DNA from: a bacterium
GTDB lineage: Bacteria > SZUA-79 > Acidulodesulfobacterales > Acidulodesulfobacteraceae
Direction of reading: 5' to 3'
Assembly: GCA_021794335.1 (NCBI GenBank)
Contig: JAJYQZ010000202.1
Coordinates: forward strand, 1-5,877
Length of the DNA stretch: 5,877 nucleotides
Position numbers and translations under genes: made by a program
Notes under the pieces: model-generated
What the model was told of the DNA's origin: nothing
Seen by the model: only the letters and a program-made list of their open reading frames with translations
Database searches by the model: none
Shown here: positions 1-5,877 of the stretch, in pieces
Position numbering within the stretch: the first letter of the stretch is position 1
Layout of the letters: every line of letters starts with the position of its first letter

Positions 1-28
1 TCCCCGGAGGGGAGGGATTGGGAGAGGG
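1..28. repeat. Right part of a G/C-rich palindromic element, cut by the window edge
   Basis: Bases 1-5 (tcccc) and 9-13 (gggga) form a perfect 5-bp stem around a 3-base loop. The 15 bases that follow (gggattgggagaggg, 14-28) are G/A-rich and would be the continuation of the right arm if the palindrome extends to the left of the window. This composition stands out against the AT-rich genes. Similar ccctctccc/gggagaggg palindromes are common dispersed intergenic repeats in bacteria. A rho-independent terminator on the + strand is unlikely, because an A run and not a T run follows. No gene can be assigned here. One frame is open from the edge to a TGA at 41-43, which would overlap the mraY start as ATGA, but its Gly/Arg-rich peptide is not recognisable. 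Confidence 0.4.
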
Positions 29-29
29 A
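20..29 (+). promoter_or_regulatory. Probable mraY ribosome binding site, inside the palindrome arm
   Basis: The run gggagaggga contains GAGG/AGGG, 11-12 bases before the ATG at 40. This is a usable but rather distant Shine-Dalgarno match. It supports the start at 40, as does the absence of any ATG, GTG or TTG further upstream in the mraY frame within the window. If the palindrome folds, this site lies in its right arm and could be masked. Confidence 0.4.
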
Positions 30-39
30 AAAAATATTT

Positions 40-1095
40 ATGATAAGTTTAAATCCGAATTTTTTTAGATATATTACATTCAGGGCATCTTATGCGATAA
101 TTTTATCTTTAATCTTATCTATCGCGTTCGGAAATATATTTATTAAAATGTTAAAAAAGATGAAGGTTTCCCAGATTGTCAGGGAAGACGGTCCAAAATC
201 CCATATAACGGAAAAAAAAGATATTCCGACCATGGGGGGTCTTTTAATTTTATTCAGCGTGATAATACCTGTATTGCTGCTTACTAAACTTTACAACTTT
301 TATCTCTATACGGGTTTATTTACGCTTTTTGTCTTTGGACTTATCGGTTTTGCGGACGATTTCTTGAAACTCAAGGGGCGTTCTTCGAGAGGGCTGAAGG
401 GGAAATATAAGTTTACGATGCAAAGTTTAACGGCGCTTTTCATCTCCACCGTTTTGTACACCCATGACGAATCTTTAGGCATGGTTATTATACCCTTTGT
501 TAAGGATTATTATCTTAATTTAGGTCCATATTTTATTTTATTTGCATCGTTTATCATCGTAGGCACTTCTAATGCGGTTAATCTGACCGACGGACTTGAC
601 GGGCTTGCCATAGGTATTTTCGCAATTTCCATAGCAGGCTACCTTATATTTTCTTATGCAAGTTCAAATTATAAATTTGCAAACTATTTGTCCATACCGT
701 ATATAAAAAATATAGGAGAAGTGGTTATTCTATGCGCCGCTCTGCTGGGGGCATCCATTGGATTTCTCTGGTTTAACAGTTATCCCGCATCCGTTTTTAT
801 GGGGGATGCGGGTTCAATACCCTTAGGCGCTATTTTGGGTTATGTATCTATAGTTTCAAGGCAGGAGATACTTCTTATTATAATAGGATTTGTATTTGTA
901 TTAGAGGCTTTAAGCGTAATCTTTCAAGTCGGTTCCTATAAGCTTAGAAAAAAGAGGATATTTAAGATGGCTCCTATTCATCATCATTTTGAGATGGAAG
1001 GCGTGCCGGAGCCAAAGATAGTAATAAGGCTCTGGATTATATCCTTAATATTAACCATATTTGCTCTTTCAACCTTAAAGTTGAGGATTTTTTAA
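40..1095 (+). CDS. mraY: Phospho-N-acetylmuramoyl-pentapeptide transferase (MraY, translocase I)
   Basis: This integral membrane enzyme moves phospho-MurNAc-pentapeptide from UDP to undecaprenyl phosphate, making lipid I on the inner face of the cytoplasmic membrane. The 351 residues (E. coli has 360) hold about ten hydrophobic segments. All family signatures are present: PTMGG at 63-67, the GFADDF pair D106/D107, the basic loop KGRSSRGLKGKYKF (112-125), NLTDGLDGLA (181-190), MGDAG with D256, and the histidine motif APIHHHFE (311-318). The three active-site Asp positions and the HHH loop are intact, so the enzyme should be active. The N-terminus is about ten residues shorter than in E. coli before the conserved YITFRA, but no upstream start codon exists in frame. 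The stop TAA touches the murD ATG, and a GAGGA at 1083-1087 inside the mraY end serves murD, which suggests one mRNA and coupled translation. Identification is certain. Confidence 0.98.
   Translation: MISLNPNFFRYITFRASYAIILSLILSIAFGNIFIKMLKKMKVSQIVREDGPKSHITEKKDIPTMGGLLILFSVIIPVLLLTKLYNFYLYTGLFTLFVFGLIGFADDFLKLKGRSSRGLKGKYKFTMQSLTALFISTVLYTHDESLGMVIIPFVKDYYLNLGPYFILFASFIIVGTSNAVNLTDGLDGLAIGIFAISIAGYLIFSYASSNYKFANYLSIPYIKNIGEVVILCAALLGASIGFLWFNSYPASVFMGDAGSIPLGAILGYVSIVSRQEILLIIIGFVFVLEALSVIFQVGSYKLRKKRIFKMAPIHHHFEMEGVPEPKIVIRLWIISLILTIFALSTLKLRIF
784..812 (+). repeat. Perfect 9-bp inverted repeat inside mraY
   Basis: cccgcatcc at 784-792 is the exact reverse complement of ggatgcggg at 804-812, with an 11-base spacer. 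Seven of the nine pairs are G-C, so the mRNA hairpin would be strong for such AT-rich DNA. It lies over the codons for the PASVFMGDAG segment, which carries the active-site Asp256, and no T run follows. It may be a by-product of codon choice at a conserved motif. Confidence 0.4.
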
Positions 1096-2568
1096 ATGAA
1101 CACGCTAATCTTAGGCTACGGCAAAACAGGAAGGGCTGTTTACGATTATCTTAACAACCAAACAAATCCCGGTTCTTTAGACAGGGTATTTGTATATGAC
1201 GATATTCTGACAGACGATAAGATTAACGCTTTAAATAAAGCGGCGGATTTAAAAGCCCATAAAAACGCCGTATTTTTTAATAAAACTAATTATAAAGTTT
1301 TTATGGAAAAATATTGCAGGGATATAAACCTGTGCATAGCGAGTCCGGGGATAGAAAGAAATCATAATGTGATTTCAAAACTTAAAAAATATAATATTCC
1401 TATTTATAGCGAAATTGAATTTGCCTATAAAATGTTAAATTCAAAAGAACCTAAAGAAGCGGCAAAAATTATTGCCATTACGGGGACAAACGGAAAAACT
1501 ACGACAACCACCTTTTGCGAGAAGGCTATTAACAAGGCAGGTTTAAGCAAAACAACATTTGTCGGCGGGAATCTCGGTGTTCCTTTTATTTCGGGCGTAA
1601 AAGATTTTAATGATTTTATTCTTGAGATTTCAAGTTTCCAGCTTGAATGGGTTTACGACTTTAAACCAGACATTGCTGTTTTACTTAATGTGGAAGACGA
1701 TCATTTAGATAGATATGAAAATTTTGACGAATACAGGCTTACGAAATATAAACTCTTTAAAAATCTTAAGCATAGCGATGTCGCTATTTTAAACTATGAC
1801 GATTATAATTCAAGGATTTTAAAAGGCGTCGTCGGTTCTAAAGCTATTTTGTTCGGGTTAGATGAAAATAAATGCGACGCATATTTTAAGGAAGATGCGA
1901 TTCACTTAAGGTTTAAGGATATTATCGGCTTTGACGCCGCAATACCGTTAAAAAATGTAAAGGATAAAAGAAGGTTCGTTATTTACGATATGCTTGCCGC
2001 TGCCTGCTCTTTGGCTTTATTCGGCGTTTCGCCGGAGGATATAGCCTCGGCCTGCGCCGAATATGAACTTTTAAAGCATCGGGTTGAATATATCGGCAGC
2101 GTCGGAGATATAGAATTTTATGACGATTCCAAGGCGACAAATCCCGCGGCGGTCGTAAGCGCCCTTAAATCGATTAGCGAAACCGGCGAAGGCGATAAGG
2201 ATATAGTTCTTATATTAGGAGGAAAGGATAAAGGATTTAATTATGAATGCTTAATTCAACCTATAAAAAATAGCGTCAAGGCATGCGTTTTAATCGGGGA
2301 AACAAAAAATATTATAAAGGATACGCTTAACGGTTATGTCCCGTTAATTACGGCGGACGATATGGGGCGCGCCGTCGAGGAATCATTCCTTTACTTGCTG
2401 AACAACCTCCGGCGAGCAAACAAGGGAATCGTTTTGCTTTCGCCGGCTTCTTCGAGTTTCGATATGTTCAAGGATTACAACGAAAGGGGAGATATATTTA
2501 AAAAATGTTATCAGGCTTTAAAAGAGAGATTTTGTGAAAGATTAGGAAACGGCGGTTCAGAGGTATAG
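1096..2568 (+). CDS. murD: UDP-N-acetylmuramoyl-L-alanine:D-glutamate ligase (MurD)
   Basis: This cytoplasmic ATP-dependent ligase adds D-Glu to UDP-MurNAc-L-Ala. The 490 residues exceed the usual 440-450, mainly through a longer N-terminal domain and a short C-terminal tail. In order: N-terminal nucleotide fold with GYGKTGRA (7-14) and IASPGIERNH (81-90); P-loop ITGTNGKTTTT (128-138, K134); LEISSFQLE (176-184, E177); NVEDDHLDRY (198-207, H203); a candidate carbamylated lysine, K217; HRVE (328-331, R329); FYDDSKATNP (341-350, D344); ILGGKDKG (373-380); and the D-Glu-side motif LSPASSSFDMFKDYNERG (448-465). MurD is preferred over MurC, E or F because of the YDDSKATN and SPASSSFD motifs and the place after mraY. 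The oddity is that the ATP-site motif GxHNxxN before LAA is replaced by RRFVIYD (292-298), so two Asn residues conserved in the family are missing. The frame is open throughout. The start follows directly on the mraY stop, with GAGGA 8 bases upstream. Confidence 0.97.
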   Translation: MNTLILGYGKTGRAVYDYLNNQTNPGSLDRVFVYDDILTDDKINALNKAADLKAHKNAVFFNKTNYKVFMEKYCRDINLCIASPGIERNHNVISKLKKYNIPIYSEIEFAYKMLNSKEPKEAAKIIAITGTNGKTTTTTFCEKAINKAGLSKTTFVGGNLGVPFISGVKDFNDFILEISSFQLEWVYDFKPDIAVLLNVEDDHLDRYENFDEYRLTKYKLFKNLKHSDVAILNYDDYNSRILKGVVGSKAILFGLDENKCDAYFKEDAIHLRFKDIIGFDAAIPLKNVKDKRRFVIYDMLAAACSLALFGVSPEDIASACAEYELLKHRVEYIGSVGDIEFYDDSKATNPAAVVSALKSISETGEGDKDIVLILGGKDKGFNYECLIQPIKNSVKACVLIGETKNIIKDTLNGYVPLITADDMGRAVEESFLYLLNNLRRANKGIVLLSPASSSFDMFKDYNERGDIFKKCYQALKERFCERLGNGGSEV

Positions 2569-2570
2569 TT

Positions 2571-3701
2571 ATGATTAATTACGGAAAGGTATTTATAAGG
2601 AAATATGATATAACTTTATTTTTAACGACGATAATACTTATAGCGCTGGGTCTTATTATGGTCTATTCCACAAGCGCAATGGCTTCAATTGTGGAATACG
2701 GCATAAGCTATCATTTTATAATAAGGCAGATAATATATGTTATTATATCTGCATTTTTTATCGGTTTTTTAATGAGAAACGATTATCATAATTTAAAATC
2801 ATTTTACGGCATCATTCTATTTTTAATAATAATTTCGATGTTTTTGGTGTTTGTTCCACATATAGGGCTTAGCGCGGGCGGTTCCAGGCGGTGGATAAAT
2901 TTAAGGATTTTCAACATCGAGCCTTCGGAATTTTTAAAAATTATTTTTATCGTATATTTGGCTAATTTCCTTGAGAAAAAAAAGGATATATTGGATAATA
3001 ATCGGTATTCGCTAATGTTTATAAGCCCATTTATATTTATGGGTTTTTTAGATATTTTGCTTTTAAAAGAACCCGATTTCGGAACGGCGTCTATTTTGTT
3101 TTTTATTACTATTATCATGTTGTTTGCAGGCGGCATCTCTTTGCTGTACCTTATTTTTACTCTCCTGTTCGGAGCGGCGGCATCATATTTTCTTATTTTT
3201 ACCGTAACATACAGGAGAGACAGGATACTTGCATTCCTTCATCCTTTTCATGATAAGACGGGTATAGGTTTTCAGATTATACAATCGATGTATGCATTTG
3301 CAAGAGGCGGATTATATGGCGTCGGGCTGGGAAACGGCAAGGAAAAACTGTTTTTTCTGCCCACTCCTTATTCGGATTTTGCCTTTTCGACGGTGGGAGA
3401 AGAGCTTGGATTTATCGGAGTTATTTTTTTTATTTTACTTTATTTGATTTTAGCATACAGGGGGCTAAAAATTGCAATAAACGCGCCGGATTTATTCGGG
3501 ACATATCTTGCTTACGGATTTACTTCCCTTATTGTTTTAAGCGCTTTTATAAATATCGGCGTGGTTCTTGGTTTTTTGCCGACCAAAGGGCTTGCCCTGC
3601 CGTTTATCAGCTATGGCGGAAGTTCTATGCTGGCTTCATGTATTGCGATCGGTATTCTGCTTAATATATCTTCGCAAAGCGTTAAAAGGAAAAATATATA
3701 G
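2571..3701 (+). CDS. ftsW: Septal peptidoglycan glycosyltransferase FtsW (SEDS family)
   Basis: FtsW is a polytopic membrane protein that polymerises lipid II into glycan strands at the division site, together with the class b penicillin-binding protein FtsI. The 376 residues contain about ten hydrophobic segments and the SEDS landmarks: VYSTSA (31-36), GGSRRWIN (103-110), IEPSEF (116-121), EPDFGTA (167-173), the large loop RILAFLHPFHD (218-228), GIGFQIIQS (231-239), GGLYGVGLG (246-254), and the signature PTKGLALPFISYGGSS (337-352). D269 in PYSDFAF matches the catalytic Asp of the family, although the usual PEAHTDFIF reads PTPYSDFAF here. The position between murD and murG points to ftsW, not to the elongation homologue rodA. 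AGAGG at 2559-2563 lies 7 bases before the ATG, inside the murD end, and two bases separate the murD stop from the start. The stop TAG touches the murG ATG. Confidence 0.96.
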   Translation: MINYGKVFIRKYDITLFLTTIILIALGLIMVYSTSAMASIVEYGISYHFIIRQIIYVIISAFFIGFLMRNDYHNLKSFYGIILFLIIISMFLVFVPHIGLSAGGSRRWINLRIFNIEPSEFLKIIFIVYLANFLEKKKDILDNNRYSLMFISPFIFMGFLDILLLKEPDFGTASILFFITIIMLFAGGISLLYLIFTLLFGAAASYFLIFTVTYRRDRILAFLHPFHDKTGIGFQIIQSMYAFARGGLYGVGLGNGKEKLFFLPTPYSDFAFSTVGEELGFIGVIFFILLYLILAYRGLKIAINAPDLFGTYLAYGFTSLIVLSAFINIGVVLGFLPTKGLALPFISYGGSSMLASCIAIGILLNISSQSVKRKNI

Positions 3702-4805
3702 ATGAACATCGTAATAGCAGGGGGAGGTACAGGGGGGCATTTATTTCCGGGCATTGCGGTTTATGAAAAATTAAAAAGCATTGACCCAGGTACTAAGGTT
3801 TATTTTATAGGAACGGAAAGAGGAATCGAAAATAGGCTTAAAGATGATTATAATTTTGAATTATTTACGATAAATGTTAAAGGATTTTCGGGAAAAAGTT
3901 TTATGAATAAAATACAATCGGTAAAGGGGCTTTTTAAGGCCGCAAAAGATATAAGCGCAATTTATGATAGAGTAAAGCCTGAATTTGTTTTGGGCTTAGG
4001 CGGCTACATATCTTTTATGCCGCTTGTTATGGCAAAATTAAGGGGAATAAGGAGCGGGGTTATGGAGCAAAATGCTATGCCCGGACTTTCCAATAAGATA
4101 CTGGGATTACTTGGCGTAACCATTTTTGCCTCTTCCTTCGAAACAAAAAAATATTTGCCGTTTTCGAAGGTTATCGTTACGGGAAACCCTGTTAGAAAAA
4201 ATATTTTAAATTTAGCAGGCATAGCGACTATGGAAGTTTCTAAAGATGAAGCCAAAAAGGATTTTTCACTTTTTATTTTTGGCGGCTCGCAGGGCGCTTC
4301 CTCTCTTAATAAGGCGGTCATAAGCATGCTGCCGCTGCTCAATAAGGACATTTTGAACAGCTTGACGATATTCCATCAAACCGGCGATAAGGATTATGAA
4401 TCGGTTAAGGGTTTTTATAATGACTACGGAATACCCGTCAAAAAATTCGAAATTTTTCCTTTTACGAAGAATATAGAACATTACTATACGGGAAGCGATA
4501 TCGTAATATCCCGTTCCGGAGCGGGAACTTTATCGGAGTTGATTGCGCTGAGGAAGCCTGCAATTTTAGTGCCTTATCCATATGCCGCCAAAAACCATCA
4601 GGAGAAAAATGCGTCGGTTTTTTCAAAAAAGGGCTGTTTTTATACCGTAAAAGACGATAAAAATCTTTCAAAAGAATTATTACAAACCATTAATAAAATA
4701 TTTTATAATAGAAAATTATTAGATAATATGTATAATAATCTAAAAAAAATAGACATTGAAGACTCTGCTTTGAATATAACAGGTATAATTTTGAACAAAA
4801 AATAA
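3702..4805 (+). CDS. murG: UDP-GlcNAc:lipid I N-acetylglucosaminyltransferase (MurG)
   Basis: MurG is a GT-B glycosyltransferase (family GT28), peripherally bound to the inner face of the membrane. It adds GlcNAc to lipid I, giving lipid II. The 367 residues are of normal length. The N-terminal acceptor domain carries the glycine loop AGGGTGGHLFPG (6-17, H13), GLGGYIS (98-104) and MEQNAMPG (121-128). GNPVR (161-165) marks the interdomain region. The C-terminal donor domain carries GGSQGA (194-199), HQTGDKD (225-231), SRSGAGTLSE (270-279, E279) and PYPYAAKNHQEKNA (291-304), which binds UDP-GlcNAc. The usual HEQN motif has Met121 in place of His, while the other key residues are present. There is no signal peptide or transmembrane helix, as expected. 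The ATG follows the ftsW stop without a gap. A weak Shine-Dalgarno AGGA at 3687-3690 is 11 bases away, so expression may rely on coupling to ftsW. Confidence 0.97.
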   Translation: MNIVIAGGGTGGHLFPGIAVYEKLKSIDPGTKVYFIGTERGIENRLKDDYNFELFTINVKGFSGKSFMNKIQSVKGLFKAAKDISAIYDRVKPEFVLGLGGYISFMPLVMAKLRGIRSGVMEQNAMPGLSNKILGLLGVTIFASSFETKKYLPFSKVIVTGNPVRKNILNLAGIATMEVSKDEAKKDFSLFIFGGSQGASSLNKAVISMLPLLNKDILNSLTIFHQTGDKDYESVKGFYNDYGIPVKKFEIFPFTKNIEHYYTGSDIVISRSGAGTLSELIALRKPAILVPYPYAAKNHQEKNASVFSKKGCFYTVKDDKNLSKELLQTINKIFYNRKLLDNMYNNLKKIDIEDSALNITGIILNKK

Positions 4806-4815
4806 AATTTAAGTT

Positions 4816-4822
4816 TAAGGAG
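4816..4822 (+). promoter_or_regulatory. Strong ribosome binding site of murC
   Basis: taaggag, 7 bases before the ATG at 4830, is the best Shine-Dalgarno match in the window. It fixes the murC start over the in-frame ATG at 4881, which falls within the nucleotide-binding glycine loop. It sits in the only intergenic gap of notable size (4806-4829), where I see no terminator or clear promoter. Confidence 0.75.
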
Positions 4823-4829
4823 CGCTATA

Positions 4830-5877
4830 ATGAAAAACGGCGTCAAAAGGGTTCACCTTATCGGAATTGGCGGTTCAGGCATGAGCGGCATTGCGGAAGT
4901 TCTTATCAATTCGGGTTATGCGGTTACCGGTTCGGATATCGAGTATAGCAAGACTATCGAAAAGATAGAATCCATTGGCGGTAAAGTATTCATTGGCCAC
5001 AATCCGGAAAACTTGGCGGATTCGGAAGCGGTTGTCTATTCTACGGCGATTCAAGACGATAATGTCGAGCTTTTGTATGCGAAAAATAAGAAACTTACTG
5101 TTTTAAGGCGCGCAGAGATGCTTGCCGAGCTCCTATCCTTAAAAAAGGGTATAGCCGTTGCGGGTTCTCACGGGAAAACAACGACAACATCGATGGTATC
5201 CAATATATTCGGTGAAGCAGGACTTGATCCGACTTTTGTCGTCGGGGGAAAGGTCTTTGGAATGGGTATGCATTCAAAGGTTGGGAAGGGTGATTTTATG
5301 GTCGTAGAGGCTGATGAGAGCGACGGTTCATTTTTAAAGCTTAAGCCTGATTATTGCGTTGTCACAAACATTGATTATGAGCATCTGTGCTATTACGGCG
5401 ATATAGAAAATTTAAAATCAGCTTTTAAAGACTTTATTAATAATACACCCTTTTTTGGTTTTGCCGTGCTATGTGCGGACAACCGCTTGCTAAGGTCTAT
5501 TTTTTCCGAAATAAATAAAAAGTATTTTACTTACGGAATCGAACAAAAGGCTGATTACTACGCCCTGAATATCGCTATCGAGAAAGATTCATCGGTTTTT
5601 GATGTTTACTCAAAAGGGAAATTCATAGGAAAATTTAACTTATCCGTTCCGGGGATTCATAATGTTTCTAATGCCCTTGCAGCAATAACCTTAGCCGTGG
5701 AGTCTGGAATAAAGACGGCATATATTCAAAAGGCTTTAAAGAATTTTCATGGAGTCGAAAGAAGGTTTCAGATTAAAAAAGAAGACGACAGACTGATAGT
5801 AGTGGATGATTATGCCCATCACCCTGTTGAAATTACGGCTACGCTCAAAGCTGCCAAAAATTGGAACAGGCATATCG
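4830..5877 (+). CDS. murC: UDP-N-acetylmuramate:L-alanine ligase (MurC), 3' end beyond the window
   Basis: MurC catalyses the first amino acid addition to the peptidoglycan precursor, joining L-Ala to UDP-MurNAc with ATP in the cytoplasm. The frame is open from the ATG to the window edge (349 residues plus one base). Family members have about 450-480 residues, so roughly the last 110, most of the C-terminal domain, are missing. Visible motifs are the N-terminal glycine loop HLIGIGGSGMSGIAE (9-23), P-loop AGSHGKTTTT (111-120, K116), VVEADESDGSFLKL (158-171), TNIDYEHLCYYGD (179-191, H185), PGIHNVSNALAA (274-285, with N278 and N281 intact), HGVERRFQ (307-314) and VVDDYAHHPVE (324-334). The GIGGSGMSG and EADESDGSF motifs separate MurC from the other Mur ligases. 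One oddity is that the residue two after H185 is Cys187, where the family has Asp. murC follows murG by 24 bases and is probably in the same operon. Confidence 0.96.
   Translation, partial: MKNGVKRVHLIGIGGSGMSGIAEVLINSGYAVTGSDIEYSKTIEKIESIGGKVFIGHNPENLADSEAVVYSTAIQDDNVELLYAKNKKLTVLRRAEMLAELLSLKKGIAVAGSHGKTTTTSMVSNIFGEAGLDPTFVVGGKVFGMGMHSKVGKGDFMVVEADESDGSFLKLKPDYCVVTNIDYEHLCYYGDIENLKSAFKDFINNTPFFGFAVLCADNRLLRSIFSEINKKYFTYGIEQKADYYALNIAIEKDSSVFDVYSKGKFIGKFNLSVPGIHNVSNALAAITLAVESGIKTAYIQKALKNFHGVERRFQIKKEDDRLIVVDDYAHHPVEITATLKAAKNWNRHI

Noticed and set aside
212..219. A8 homopolymers in mraY (212-219), ftsW (2976-2983) and murG (4742-4749) as possible slippage or frameshift sites
   Set aside because: All encode ordinary Lys-rich stretches, the reading frame continues correctly through each, and no alternative product is evident.
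2340..2470. More GC-rich patch near the end of murD as a sign of transfer or recombination
   Set aside because: It encodes the conserved MurD C-terminal domain in frame, and the shift in composition is short and mild.
3023..3049. Terminator-like hairpin in ftsW (agcccat/atgggtt followed by a T run)
   Set aside because: The stem has only about 8 pairs with a G-U and mostly A-T ends. It lies mid-gene over ordinary hydrophobic codons (ISPFIFMGF), and T runs are frequent in this AT-rich DNA.
2804..3136. Minus-strand open frame of 110 codons across ftsW
   Set aside because: It lies wholly antisense to a clearly conserved gene, has no ribosome binding support, and its Ile/Lys-rich product is typical of an antisense shadow.
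4004..4671. Three minus-strand open frames (115, 71 and 69 codons) across murG
   Set aside because: They are antisense to well-conserved MurG motifs and overlap one another, and none has a recognisable product.
4806..4829. Promoter or terminator between murG and murC
   Set aside because: The 24-base gap holds only the ribosome binding site. There is no stem with a T run and no convincing -35/-10 pair.
5095..5277. Minus-strand open frame of 60 codons in the murC region
   Set aside because: The + strand here encodes the MurC P-loop region without interruption, so the reverse frame is a shadow.

Overview
The window is a stretch of a division and cell wall (dcw) gene cluster. Five genes lie on the + strand in the order mraY - murD - ftsW - murG - murC, and murC runs off the right edge. 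All five protein families can be recognised from their motifs. Nothing is coded convincingly on the minus strand.

Organism: the DNA is AT-rich (roughly 35-40 % GC by eye), with long A runs and A/T-ending codons. The gene order is the one found in Proteobacteria and related Gram-negative bacteria, where murC directly follows murG. In Bacillus-type Firmicutes murC lies elsewhere. I infer a low-GC Gram-negative bacterium, perhaps in the broad deltaproteobacterial or Campylobacterota neighbourhood. The sequence alone does not fix the taxon.

Layout: bases 1-39 are a G/A-rich leader that looks like the right part of a palindromic element cut by the window edge. mraY (40-1095) abuts murD (1096-2568) with no gap. 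A 2-base gap leads to ftsW (2571-3701), which abuts murG (3702-4805). A 24-base gap with the strongest Shine-Dalgarno sequence of the window precedes murC (4830 to the edge, 349 residues seen). No gene-free stretch exceeds 40 bases, and there are no RNA genes, mobile elements or CRISPR arrays.

How the genes work together: MurC adds L-Ala and MurD adds D-Glu to the UDP-MurNAc precursor in the cytoplasm. MraY transfers the finished MurNAc-pentapeptide to undecaprenyl phosphate, giving lipid I. MurG adds GlcNAc to give lipid II. FtsW, with its partner transpeptidase FtsI, polymerises flipped lipid II at the division septum. The left neighbours are expected to be murE/murF and the right neighbours murB, ddl and ftsQ/A/Z, but none of these is visible.

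I see no novel system. The points worth a second look are family-level deviations inside otherwise intact enzymes: loss of the ATP-site Asn motif in MurD, Asp to Cys next to the conserved His in MurC, and a missing His in the HEQN motif of MurG. The truncated palindrome before mraY and a strong hairpin inside mraY are also of some interest.
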